16,612 nt of DNA from JBCBEX01 sp038528235 (GCA_038528235.1 JBCBEX010000091.1:1-16612), one strand, 5' to 3'. Shown: positions 7,216-15,323, counted from the first letter of the stretch. The notes: a model not told the origin generated them from the letters alone. A program made the numbers and translations.

Positions 7216-7923
7216 ATGCGCTTCGCTGCTTCGTTCGTGCTCGCTGCGTCCCTCGTCGTCCTCGCCGCGTGCGGGGGCACCGGGGGCGACCCACTCACGC
7301 CCCCTGAGGGCTGGACCTCCAACGGCGCCGACGCCGCGCTCGCGGCGTGGTGGCACGCCGATGTCGACACCGCCGTGGCCTTCCGCGACCTCTCCACGCT
7401 GGAGACGATGGGCGTCGACGAGGGCGAGGGCCTCGTTGCCCAGGTCAAGCGCGGCCGTCTCGACGGCGCGGAGGAGGCCGACCCAGACGGCGGGCTGATC
7501 GGGCTCTTCCGCAACAACCCGGAGGCCATGGACTCAGTCTTCAACGCGGTCGCTGTGCCGCTCATCCAGCAGGAAAACGCGAGCAGCGTCGAGGACGTGC
7601 GCAGCCTCCGCACCGATGTCTACTACCGCGTGTCGCGCGAGTACCGCAAGTCGGGCCCGCTCGGCCAGATCGACCCGAGCCTGGTGATCTACCCGGACAG
7701 CCTCCGCCAGAACCGCGTGGAGGGCCGCGTGACGATGCAGGTGCACGTCGACCGCCAGGGCCAAGCCGTCGCGGCGAAGGTACTGGAGCCCGCGCACCCG
7801 ACGCTCGACCGCCTCGCGCTCAACGTGGCTGCCAACCGGCGCTACAATCCCGCCACAGCCGGCCAGGACTCCGTGGCCTCGTGGCTACGCATCTCGATCC
7901 CGTACTACGTGCCGGGCGGCTGA
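7216..7923 (+). CDS. Lipoprotein with TonB C-terminal domain
   Basis: Predicted lipoprotein of 235 residues. The N-terminus is a signal peptide with a lipobox (LAAC, Cys19) followed by Gly/Asp-rich sequence. The C-terminal ~85 residues match the TonB_C fold: YPDSLRQNRVEGRVTMQVHVD, then the LD-x-x-A-L...RYNPA and W...ISIPYYV pattern that ends this domain. The family contacts the TonB box of outer-membrane receptors. Canonical TonB, however, has an inner-membrane helix and a Pro-rich spacer; here there is a lipid anchor and a ~130-residue middle of unknown fold. Energy transduction through ExbBD is therefore unlikely, and a periplasmic or envelope scaffold role is more plausible. Asp is not at +2 after Cys19 (it is Gly), which does not argue for inner-membrane retention by E. 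coli rules; those rules may not apply here. Confidence 0.82.
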   Translation: MRFAASFVLAASLVVLAACGGTGGDPLTPPEGWTSNGADAALAAWWHADVDTAVAFRDLSTLETMGVDEGEGLVAQVKRGRLDGAEEADPDGGLIGLFRNNPEAMDSVFNAVAVPLIQQENASSVEDVRSLRTDVYYRVSREYRKSGPLGQIDPSLVIYPDSLRQNRVEGRVTMQVHVDRQGQAVAAKVLEPAHPTLDRLALNVAANRRYNPATAGQDSVASWLRISIPYYVPGG

Positions 7924-8008
7924 GCCTGAGCGTCCAGCCCGACGCCTGAGCCTGGCTGGCGCGAGCTTTGCGGGACGCCGCCGTGTTCACTCACGAATCG
8001 GTGTCCTG

Positions 8009-8524
8009 GTGTCCTCCTTCGCCTTGTCTGCTGACGCGGCTGACCGCCTCCGCCTGTGGGGGCCAACGGCGCTCTTTGCCCTCGCGGCCGTCTACGTCCT
8101 CGCCACCTGGGGGTCGTACATCCGCATCGTGGACGACTTCAACCTGATCGTCCATGAGTCCGGGCACTGGTTCTTCGGCTTCTTCGGCGACTTCGTGACG
8201 GCGCTCGGCGGCTCGCTGATGCAGCTCATCCTGCCCGCGATCTTTGTCTGGTCGGCGCTTCGCTACGACAGCCGGCTCGGCACACAGGTATCGCTGCTGT
8301 GGTTCGGCCAGAACGCCATCAGCGTCTCCGTCTACGCCGCCGATGCCCAGGAGCGCGCGCTGCCGCTCATCGGCGGGCTGGGCGAGACGGCGCACGACTG
8401 GTGGTGGATCCTGCTCAAGCTCGGCTGGCTCCAGCACGACGACCTCGTGGCGGCGGGCTTCGTGGCGCTTGCCGTGAGCGCGTTCGTACTGATGGTGCTC
8501 ACCCCGCGCTGGATGCCGCACTGA
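8009..8524 (+). CDS. Small membrane protein with HExxH motif (M50B-like metallopeptidase candidate)
   Basis: Polytopic membrane protein of 171 residues. About four hydrophobic segments (near residues 17-36, 66-90, 92-112 and 148-168) are interrupted by HESGHWFFGFFGDF, with His49-Glu50...His53 fitting a zinc HExxH. A GGSLMQLILP stretch follows in the next membrane segment, and a HDWWWILLKLG block sits at 129-139. This resembles the short M50B-like peptidase family of bacteria. The classical site-2-protease LDG motif is not visible, so the third zinc ligand is uncertain; His129 or Asp130 is a candidate. No ATG is available; GTG 8009 is the first usable start and leaves a short cytoplasmic N-terminus. 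The gene follows the TonB-C lipoprotein gene after 85 bp and may share its transcript. Confidence 0.7.
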   Translation: MSSFALSADAADRLRLWGPTALFALAAVYVLATWGSYIRIVDDFNLIVHESGHWFFGFFGDFVTALGGSLMQLILPAIFVWSALRYDSRLGTQVSLLWFGQNAISVSVYAADAQERALPLIGGLGETAHDWWWILLKLGWLQHDDLVAAGFVALAVSAFVLMVLTPRWMPH

Positions 8525-8643
8525 AGGCATCCGGGATACCCGCTGCATTCGAGGCACGATTCTCGCCAGGAGGTTCGTGGTTGCCGCAAGGCTCGTGTGG
8601 GACGCCAGAGGGGCCTTGTGCGACCGGCTTGCCCCACGCCTGC

Positions 8644-11600
8644 GTGTTAAAACGACTACTCCTGCTTACCCTTGGTATGGCCTGCGCCTGGATTGGTGCA
8701 GGAGAGAGCGTTGCGCAGCCGTCTGCGGACGACCTGCGCACCGTTGGGCGATTTCCCCTGCGCTACTACGCGCCTGCCGAGCACGGCCTCGCCCGCAGCA
8801 ACAGCCACGTCACGCAGACGCCCGACGGGCTGATCTACGTCGCCAACGCGCGGGGCATCCTGGTCTACGATGGCCACAGCTGGACCCCCATCGAAGACCC
8901 GCTGCTCACGGGAGTGCAGGCGATCTCGTACGGCTTCGACGACCACCTCTACGTCGCCGCGGAGGGCCACCCGGGCTACCTCGCCCCCGACGAGGAGGGG
9001 CAGCTCCGGTTCCATTCCCTGGCCGAGCACCTGCCCGCCGGCTACCGGGCGCTCTCGACGCTCTGGGACGTGTCCGCGACGGCGCACGGCGTCTACTTCA
9101 CCGCACACGAGGGCTGGCTTCTGCGGTGGGACGGGCAGGCGCTTCAGCTCATCGAAGAGGGCGGGCCCTTCTTCTACCACACCGTCATCGACGGGCGGGT
9201 CTACGCATCCGATCTGGACGGCCGCGTGCTCGAAGTAGCACCGACGGGCATGGTCGAGGTGCTCTACGAAACAGGAGGATCGGTGATCGAAATCGTCCCA
9301 GACGGGGCCGACGGGCTGACCGTGCTGGGGCGAGACGAGGGGCTTCTGCGCTGCAGGCGGGAGGCGGGCAGCCCCTGCGAGGCCTGGCCGACGGAGGTGG
9401 ACCCCTGGATTGCCGAGGGCAAGCTCTACGCAGGCCTGCGCCTCGCCGACGGCACGCTGGCGCTCGGCTTCGACGGCGAGGGCGTAGTGCTCCTGGACAA
9501 CGACGGGCAGGTCCTGCGCCACCTCGACGTGGAGGCGGGCCTCCTCAACACCGAGGTCATGGAGCTCAACCAGACCGCCGACGGCGCGCTCTGGATCTCG
9601 CTCTTCGGCGGCATCGCGCGGGTCGACGTGTCTCGGCAACGCACCCACTTCGCCCGCGCCGAGGGGGTCGAGTCGGCCGTGAACGAAGTCTACCGCTACG
9701 ACGGACAACTCTACGCCGCCACCGAGGTCGGCTTCGCCGTGCTGGACGAGGGCGCGCACCCGGCCCGGTTTGTCCCGGTACGCACCGCATCGCGGCACGT
9801 CGAGTGCGCGCAGTTCATAGAGGTCAGCGGCGTGCTCATGGGCGTGTGCAGCTCGGCTCTGCTCCGCCTCGACGGGCGGGCTGCGACCGTTGCCTGGGCA
9901 CCGCATGGCGGCACGAGGGTAGGCACCGGGATGGTGCGCTCGCCTCGCACTCCGAACCGACTCTACGTGCCCGGCGAGTCCACGCTCTACGAGTTGGAGG
10001 TCGACGAGCGGGGCGCGGTCACCCTGATCGACTCGCTCGTCACTGACCATGTGCTGTTCGGCCTCGACCTCGCCCCGCAGACCGCGGGTGACTCTGAGGT
10101 CGTGCTCTGGGGCAGCACCACCAACCAGCGCGCCGTCGTCGTCTCGATCTCCGAGGAGTCGGCGCTGCGCGACGCTCGCGTGTGGCCTGCTCTTCAGCAC
10201 GACGAACTCGGCATCCACAGCAGCCTCGTGCAGACGGAGAGCGGCCTACACGTCGTCGGACGCACAGCAACCTACCAGGCCCGGCTCACAGAGACCGGCC
10301 CCCAACTCGTCCCTGACCCGACGGTACAGGTCTGGTCGGGCGAGGTGGACGTCCCCGCGTTCCTCGCGGACGGTCCCGACGGGGCTCGCTGGTTCACGGG
10401 CGCCGACAACGCGCTCTACGTCGCCCCCCCGAACGGCTCGGGGGGGTATGAGCCAGCCAAACGCATGCTCGTGCCCGAGACGGCGCGCACCCTCGACGGC
10501 CTCGTCTTCGATGAGGACGGGACGGGCTGGCTGGCTACCGAGACGGGCGTCGTACGCCTCGCCCCTGCCCTGACGCGCCCGCCGCCCCCGGCCCTTCGCC
10601 TGCGGCGCGTGACGACCCTCGCCCCCGACTCGGTCATGGCCGATGGCTTCGGCCAAGCGCTGCAGCGGAGCCACACGCTGGACGCCGGCCACAATGCCTT
10701 GCGCTTCAGCTTCGCTGCGCTGGCCTACGAGCAGCCATCGGGCTCCACCTACCGCGTGCGCCTCGATGGCCTCGCGCCGCGCTGGTCCGACTGGACCCAG
10801 GAGACCCAGAAGGACTACACGAACCTCGACCCCGGCGCCTACACCTTCCGCGTCCAGGCTCGCGACGGCTATGGCCAACTCACCGACGAGGTGACCTTCG
10901 ACTTCCGCGTCCTCCCTGCCTGGTACCAGACCTGGTGGGCATCGCTACTCTGGGCGTGCCTCGCCATAGCCAGCATCGTCGTGGTGACTGCCAGCTACAA
11001 CCGGCGGCGCTCGCGGCGAATGCATGCTCGCGACGCTTTGCTGGAGACCGCCGTGGCCGAGCGCACCGCAGAGCTCCGGCAGCAGAAGCAGGAAGCCGAG
11101 CGCCAGCGCAGGGCGCTGCAAGAGGCCAACGACGAGCTTCACCAGCTCAACCACACACTCGAGGGCCGCACCGTCGAACTGCGCGACGCGCTGGAGCAAA
11201 ACAAGGAGTTCCTAGGCATCGCCGCCCACGACCTCAAGAACCCGCTGGGTGGCATCGCCGGCCTGGCCGACCTCCTCCTCGAAGGGCGGGAGGCGATGAG
11301 CGTTGTCGAGCAGGCCGAGAGCCTCGCCACCATCCGCTCGGAGGCGCTGCGGGCCGCCGACCTCATCACCGACCTGCTCGACGATGCGCGGCGCGAGTCG
11401 GACGACGGGATCCGCTTGCGAACCCGGAAGACAAACCTGTCTGAAGTAGCTCAAAGCGTGGTGCGCTGGAACCGGGCGCAGGCCACGCAGAAGCGCATCG
11501 CGTTGGAGGTCGCCTTGCCGGAGCGGCTCATGGCGCGCGTGGACGTGTCGGCCGTGCAACGGGCGATGGACAACCTGGTGTCGAACGCGGTCAAGTACAG

Positions 11601-11964
11601 CCCCCGTGGGCGGTGCGTGTGGATCTCGCTGATCGTCGAATCGACGCCCTCGGAGGGCGACGGCCAGCGCGTGACGTGGGCGCGGTTCGCGGTCGCCGAC
11701 CAGGGACCAGGGCTCACGGAGGACGACAAGGCCAAGGTGTTCGGCAAGCTGGAGCGGCTCAGCGCCCAGCCCACCGGCGGGGAGCACTCGACCGGCCTCG
11801 GGCTCTACATCGCCAAGGGCCTCGTTGAAGCCCACGGCGGCACGGTGGGCGTGCACAGCGAGCCCGGCGCGGGTGCGACGTTCTGGTTCCGCCTCCCGCT
11901 GGAGCCGCAGCAGGGCCGCCCGACCGTTCCAGACGCGATGGTTTCGACACCGGCAGCGCCCTGA
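8644..11964 (+). CDS. Reg_prop/Y_Y_Y membrane sensor histidine kinase without receiver
   Basis: Complete sensor kinase of 1106 residues. The frame is open back to 8299, but the GTG at 8644 starts a signal peptide (MLKRLLLLTLGMACAWIGAG, ending near SVA-QP) and is preferred; TTG 8629 is an alternative. Residues ~35-650 form propeller blades with motifs such as DGLIYVANARGILVYDG and DGALWISLFGGIARVDV. A Y_Y_Y domain follows (~680-757), then one membrane helix (~764-786), a coiled coil (~790-860) and HisKA with His862 in AAHDLKNPLGG. The HATPase has N box D975-N976, G1 box DQGPGL (1019-1024) and G2 box GLGL near 1051-1054. The protein therefore has a periplasmic propeller sensor and a cytoplasmic kinase. 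There is no receiver or HTH in the protein and no response-regulator gene in the window, so its partner must lie elsewhere. The ligand is unknown. Confidence 0.92.
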   Translation: MLKRLLLLTLGMACAWIGAGESVAQPSADDLRTVGRFPLRYYAPAEHGLARSNSHVTQTPDGLIYVANARGILVYDGHSWTPIEDPLLTGVQAISYGFDDHLYVAAEGHPGYLAPDEEGQLRFHSLAEHLPAGYRALSTLWDVSATAHGVYFTAHEGWLLRWDGQALQLIEEGGPFFYHTVIDGRVYASDLDGRVLEVAPTGMVEVLYETGGSVIEIVPDGADGLTVLGRDEGLLRCRREAGSPCEAWPTEVDPWIAEGKLYAGLRLADGTLALGFDGEGVVLLDNDGQVLRHLDVEAGLLNTEVMELNQTADGALWISLFGGIARVDVSRQRTHFARAEGVESAVNEVYRYDGQLYAATEVGFAVLDEGAHPARFVPVRTASRHVECAQFIEVSGVLMGVCSSALLRLDGRAATVAWAPHGGTRVGTGMVRSPRTPNRLYVPGESTLYELEVDERGAVTLIDSLVTDHVLFGLDLAPQTAGDSEVVLWGSTTNQRAVVVSISEESALRDARVWPALQHDELGIHSSLVQTESGLHVVGRTATYQARLTETGPQLVPDPTVQVWSGEVDVPAFLADGPDGARWFTGADNALYVAPPNGSGGYEPAKRMLVPETARTLDGLVFDEDGTGWLATETGVVRLAPALTRPPPPALRLRRVTTLAPDSVMADGFGQALQRSHTLDAGHNALRFSFAALAYEQPSGSTYRVRLDGLAPRWSDWTQETQKDYTNLDPGAYTFRVQARDGYGQLTDEVTFDFRVLPAWYQTWWASLLWACLAIASIVVVTASYNRRRSRRMHARDALLETAVAERTAELRQQKQEAERQRRALQEANDELHQLNHTLEGRTVELRDALEQNKEFLGIAAHDLKNPLGGIAGLADLLLEGREAMSVVEQAESLATIRSEALRAADLITDLLDDARRESDDGIRLRTRKTNLSEVAQSVVRWNRAQATQKRIALEVALPERLMARVDVSAVQRAMDNLVSNAVKYSPRGRCVWISLIVESTPSEGDGQRVTWARFAVADQGPGLTEDDKAKVFGKLERLSAQPTGGEHSTGLGLYIAKGLVEAHGGTVGVHSEPGAGATFWFRLPLEPQQGRPTVPDAMVSTPAAP

Positions 11965-12017
11965 CAGCGTGTCTGGGCTCGGCCTCGTCGCTCACCCTGA
12001 AAACCGGGGCGTGGGCA

Positions 12018-12038
12018 GGCGGCGTAGGTTGTGCCGCC
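12018..12038 (+). promoter_or_regulatory. Hairpin-boxed promoter-like element before the DinB gene
   Basis: GGCGGC (12018-12023) and GCCGCC (12033-12038) flank GTAGGTTGT; the box TAGGTTGTG (12025-12033) fits TAnnTTnTG. A near copy lies at 12578-12602 before the next gene, 17 of 21 aligned bases identical. The distance to the chosen GTG start is about 27 bp from the right arm. Confidence 0.45.
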
Positions 12039-12065
12039 CGGTTGTGCCACCCCGTCCTCCCCCTC

Positions 12066-12578
12066 GTGCCTCGCCCTTCGACCGCGCCTACCACTCCCGA
12101 TGCGCGCCTCCGCGCCGAACTCGTTGCGGTCCTGCGCGGCGGGCACGCGCACGTCGCCACAGCCGATGCGCTCGCGGCAGTCCCGCTCGACCGCATCAAT
12201 GACCGGATCGACGGCGTGGCGCACTCGCTGTGGGACCTACTGGAGCACCTCCGCATCGCACAGGCCGACATCCTCGACTTCACTCGCGCGCGCGGCGGTC
12301 CGGCGTACGTCGAGCGCGCCTGGCCCGACGACTTTTGGCCTGAGGCCCCTGGCACACCCGGCTTGTGGCACGCTGCCCTCGACGCATTCTTCTCGGACCT
12401 CGACGCCTGCGTGGCGCTCGCCCAGGACCTGAGCGTGGACCTCTTCGCGTCGTTCGAGCAAGCGCCCGGCTACACGGTCTTGCGGGAGCTACTCCTCGTG
12501 GCCGACCACAACGCGCACCACCTCGGCCAGGTCATCACGCTGCGGCGTCACCTGGGCTGCTGGCCGCCGGACGCGTAG
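12066..12578 (+). CDS. DinB-family protein
   Basis: Cytoplasmic four-helix-bundle protein of the DinB/DUF664-like superfamily, 170 residues from GTG 12066; an in-frame TTG at 12042 would add eight residues but lies within the promoter-like region. Candidate metal-binding histidines fall in the usual places: His53 in VAHSLWDLLEHLRIAQ (with His61) and His148/His151/His152 in VADHNAHHLGQV. The family includes thiol-dependent S-transferases (bacillithiol or mycothiol transferases) and many uncharacterised metalloproteins; the substrate cannot be assigned here. The terminal LRRHLG-x-W is typical of DinB_2 members. It has its own promoter-like element, and the next gene has a near-identical element, suggesting co-control. 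Confidence 0.83.
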   Translation: MPRPSTAPTTPDARLRAELVAVLRGGHAHVATADALAAVPLDRINDRIDGVAHSLWDLLEHLRIAQADILDFTRARGGPAYVERAWPDDFWPEAPGTPGLWHAALDAFFSDLDACVALAQDLSVDLFASFEQAPGYTVLRELLLVADHNAHHLGQVITLRRHLGCWPPDA

Positions 12579-12602
12579 GCGCGGTGTAGATTCTGCCGCG
12601 CC
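12578..12602 (+). promoter_or_regulatory. Second copy of the hairpin-boxed promoter-like element
   Basis: GGCGCGG (12578-12584) and CCGCGCC (12596-12602) are perfect inverted repeats around an 11-base loop holding TAGATTCTG (12587-12595). The core aligns with the element before the DinB gene as GCGGYGTAGRTTSTGCCGC. It starts on the last base of the DinB stop codon and lies 40 bp before the GTG of the next gene. A terminator hairpin for DinB is an alternative reading, but no T-tract follows. Confidence 0.45.
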
Positions 12603-12642
12603 GCGCTAGTCCGTTCGTTTCTTCCTGCTCGTCTCCCGTCCT

Positions 12643-14289
12643 GTGGCTCCGTTTGACCTGATCGACCCCGAGTCCCCTGGCGCGTTTGGGAGCGCGCCGA
12701 AGCGCAACGCCTACGTGGAGCTGCACAACATGGTCGCGGCGGCGACGAGCGTCTACGAGTTCGGCCCTGCCGACACGATCCGCATCGGGCGCGACCACGA
12801 CGTCGACTTCCTGGGCGACGGGACGGACGGCGCGGGCGACTTCGCCACGGAGCGCGGCGACCTCTACGCCGACTTCCTCCGGCATCACATCGCCGATGGC
12901 GACCTCACACCCGCCGAGCGCGCCGACGCCGCGTACCTCGCCCGGACGCTCTTCCTCGAACGCGCGGCGCTCAAGCGCATCCACGCGCGCGTCTTCGGCC
13001 ACACCGTCGCGCAGGTCATCTCCGACGACTGCCTCGACGCGGACGAGCAGTTGCTTCTCTTCACGCTCCAGCACACGCTCGGCCTCGACCCCGGCGACGC
13101 CGAGGCGTCCTACGAGCGCGCCGCCCGCGAGCGGCTCCTCCAGCGCATCGCCCACGCGCTCTGCGACGGCGAACTCGACCCCGACGAGGCCGCGGAAATC
13201 CGTGCCATGGAGACCAACCTCGGCGTGACTGTCCCGGAGCGGGTCGCGGCGATGCTCGCTACGGCGGCCGAGCGCCATCGCCTGCTTCGGGGCACCCTCC
13301 GCCCACTCGCAACGCCGCCCCCAGTGCCCGTCCGCGACGACGAGCAGGTTTTCTGGACCGGCTTCGGACATTGGACGGAGACGCAGAAACCTCTCGGAGT
13401 ACAGGCCAACCGAGTCCCCTTCCTCCGGCGCTCGTCGCTCCAGCGCGTCATTGGCAAACTCCGCCGGCGCCGTAGCAACGCCGCCGGGCGCCTCGTTCTC
13501 ACCGACGAGCGGCTCCTACTCTCTCGCCATCGTAGCGGCAAGAGGCCCCGCAAGGTCGCCCTGCGCAAGGTCGTCGATGTCACGCACGAGGACGGCTTCG
13601 TGCTGCTCGTCCGCGACGGCAAGATCGACTGGCTGCTGCGCCTAGACGACGAAGCCCCCGTCTTCGCCACAATGATCCAGCGGATGATCGCCGACCGCGC
13701 CGTCCGCCACCAGGCCAAGATCGAACGCGACCGCGCTGTGCGGCGCGCGGAGGAAGCGCAATGGAAACGGGGCGACCGTTCCACCTCCGCTGACGTGCAG
13801 GCGCGGCTACGTGAGCACGAGGCGTATGCTGAACAGGTGCGCGCGCGCATCGCCGAGCGAGAGCAGCAGGCAAGCCCGTCGCTCGACAGCCTCTCCCGCT
13901 ACCGCGGCCCCCTCCTCTTCCAGCCCGACCGCGACGAGACGGTCTATTTCTCCGCCACCGCCCGCTGGCACGCCGACGAGGCCGTCCGCCGAGCCGTCGC
14001 CTCAGACCCCCGCGTGCCCGGCGACACCATCGACCAGCAACGCGCCATCCTCGACCGCCAGCACGACGCCCGCGGCGAGGGCACGCTCTACCTCACCAAC
14101 AAGCGCCTGCTGCTCATCGACCCGCGGCGCGATACGGTGCTCTTTCCGGTGCCCACGATCTCGGGCGTCATCGTGCGCAACGACAGCGTCGAGGTCGAGC
14201 GCCACGGCGCCATGGGCCGGGTGATCGTGCTCGGCGACCGCATGGAGCTTGCCACGCTGCTCCGTCGCCTGGTCTGGGAGGCGACGTGA
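12643..14289 (+). CDS. TerB-like protein with two bacterial PH-like domains
   Basis: Predicted soluble protein of 548 residues; there is no signal peptide or membrane helix. The N-terminal part (about 75-215) has three spaced acidic helix-start motifs, ADGDLTPAE (84-92), SDDCLDADE (127-135) and CDGELDPDE (174-182), in Leu/Ala-rich helices, as in TerB-like folds. Two PH/GRAM-like modules follow: one at about 282-350 beginning GRLVLTDERLLL, and one at about 480-546 beginning GTLYLTNKRLLL. Both have the small-residue, strand, T-(N/D)-x-R-L-L-L signature of bacterial PH domains. An Arg/Glu-rich coiled segment (about 350-415) separates them. TerB-like domains are linked to envelope-stress and metal-associated systems, and PH domains to membranes or proteins, so a membrane-associated scaffold is a reasonable guess. 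No enzyme motif is seen. GTG 12643 is the first plausible start. Confidence 0.7.
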   Translation: MAPFDLIDPESPGAFGSAPKRNAYVELHNMVAAATSVYEFGPADTIRIGRDHDVDFLGDGTDGAGDFATERGDLYADFLRHHIADGDLTPAERADAAYLARTLFLERAALKRIHARVFGHTVAQVISDDCLDADEQLLLFTLQHTLGLDPGDAEASYERAARERLLQRIAHALCDGELDPDEAAEIRAMETNLGVTVPERVAAMLATAAERHRLLRGTLRPLATPPPVPVRDDEQVFWTGFGHWTETQKPLGVQANRVPFLRRSSLQRVIGKLRRRRSNAAGRLVLTDERLLLSRHRSGKRPRKVALRKVVDVTHEDGFVLLVRDGKIDWLLRLDDEAPVFATMIQRMIADRAVRHQAKIERDRAVRRAEEAQWKRGDRSTSADVQARLREHEAYAEQVRARIAEREQQASPSLDSLSRYRGPLLFQPDRDETVYFSATARWHADEAVRRAVASDPRVPGDTIDQQRAILDRQHDARGEGTLYLTNKRLLLIDPRRDTVLFPVPTISGVIVRNDSVEVERHGAMGRVIVLGDRMELATLLRRLVWEAT

Positions 14290-14372
14290 GAAGGTGTGAA
14301 CGTATGGATGTTTGAACGTGTGAAGGTGACCTAGGTCCACACCTTCATACCTGCATACGTCCACATACGATG
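14290..14372. terminator. Convergent intergenic region with imperfect palindrome built of GTGTGAACGTATG-type units
   Basis: The 83-bp gap between converging genes folds around a central CCTAGG. The left arm reads GTGTGAAGGTGACC, and the reverse complement of the right arm reads GTATGAAGGTGTGGACC. Further out, GTGTGAACGTATG on the left matches GTGGACGTATG on the right, with mismatches. The position suits a bidirectional terminator, but there is no T-run. The units match those in the dapB leader (3974-4011). Confidence 0.45.
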
Positions 14373-15323
14373 TCAGCCGTCCGTGCCGGTGCGGCGCGGC
14401 GTGGCGGGGCGCGGGACGTTCACGAGGCGCTGCATCAGCCCGAGCACGTCCTCGGCGGCCTCCGGGTCGAGGGCACCGCTGCGGACGGCGAGGCGCGTCG
14501 TCTCGACGGTGAGCGCCGAGTAGACCGGGATCAGGTGCGGGAGGTGCTGCCGGAGCGCGAGCGCGTGGCGACGCAGCGTGTCGAGGTCGCCGCGCACGAC
14601 GGGCCCGGTGAGCGCGTCTTCCGGCGTCGAGGCGGCCAAGTTGGCGAGCGTGCCCTGCACGAGCGGCTCGATGACGGCGAAGCTGTCCGCGCGGTCGATG
14701 TCGAGCGAGAGCAGCGTCTCCTGGACGAGGCCCATCAGCGTGACGAAGAAGTTGGACGCCATCGACGCCGCGAGGTGGTAGCGCGCCTTAGCCTCGGCGG
14801 AGAGCACGAGATAGCGCATGCCGAGGCCAACGGCCAGTTCGATGCCCGCCGCAACCGCCTTGGCCTGGCCTTCGAGGCCGACGTAGATATCGTCGAGCGC
14901 AGCGGGATCACTCTGGCGGGTGATCGTCTGGAGTGGGTGGAAGCTGAGCACATCCGCGCCGAGGTCGGCGAGCGGGTCGAGGACGGAGGCTGCGAGCGCA
15001 CCCGAGACGTGGGCGACGACGGTGCCCTGCCAATCGTGGCGCACCTGAGCGAGGTCGTCGGCGACGCGCGGCAGCTCGTCGTCGGGCACGCAAACCAGGA
15101 GGAGGCGCGTGGTGTCGGGCAGGTCGCGGAGGCTGTCCGAGGCGCGGGCGGCCTCGACCTCCCGGGCGAGGGCGTCGGCGCTGGAGCGCGTGCGGCTCAG
15201 GACGGCGCGGATCGGGTAGCCATGCGCCCGCAGCCGGAGCGCGAGCGTGCGACCTACAGCGCCTGCGCCGACGACGGTGACGCCGGGCCGGGCCTCCTTA
15301 AAAACTGAGGCATAGACCGCCAT
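14373..15323 (-). CDS. Rossmann-fold protein with DUF2520 domain
   Basis: Putative cytoplasmic NAD(P)-binding oxidoreductase of 316 residues. The N-terminal Rossmann fold has GAGAVG at 19-24 (VTVVGAGAVGRTLALRL), followed by the LLLVCVPDDEL strand, the HVSGAL loop and the SFHPLQT motif characteristic of this family. The C-terminal helical domain (DUF2520) has YHLAASMASNFFVTLMG, resembling the dimerising helices of 6-phosphogluconate-dehydrogenase-like enzymes. The substrate is unknown; related families include pyrroline-5-carboxylate and ketopantoate reductases. The ATG at 15323 precedes the Rossmann strand by 14 residues and suits the family. It lies downstream of the Memo-like gene on the same strand across a 217-bp gap, so co-transcription is possible but not compelling. 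Confidence 0.9.
   Translation of the reverse strand: MAVYASVFKEARPGVTVVGAGAVGRTLALRLRAHGYPIRAVLSRTRSSADALAREVEAARASDSLRDLPDTTRLLLVCVPDDELPRVADDLAQVRHDWQGTVVAHVSGALAASVLDPLADLGADVLSFHPLQTITRQSDPAALDDIYVGLEGQAKAVAAGIELAVGLGMRYLVLSAEAKARYHLAASMASNFFVTLMGLVQETLLSLDIDRADSFAVIEPLVQGTLANLAASTPEDALTGPVVRGDLDTLRRHALALRQHLPHLIPVYSALTVETTRLAVRSGALDPEAAEDVLGLMQRLVNVPRPATPRRTGTDG

Noticed and set aside
8577..10046. 489-codon plus-strand frame beginning just after AGGAGG
   Set aside because: The SD-like spacing is only 3 bases, the translation is Arg/Pro-rich shadow sequence, and the overlapping frame encodes a clear propeller kinase.
12042..12065. TTG start at 12042 for the DinB gene
   Set aside because: It lies only a few bases past the promoter-like hairpin; GTG 12066 is more probable, though not proven.
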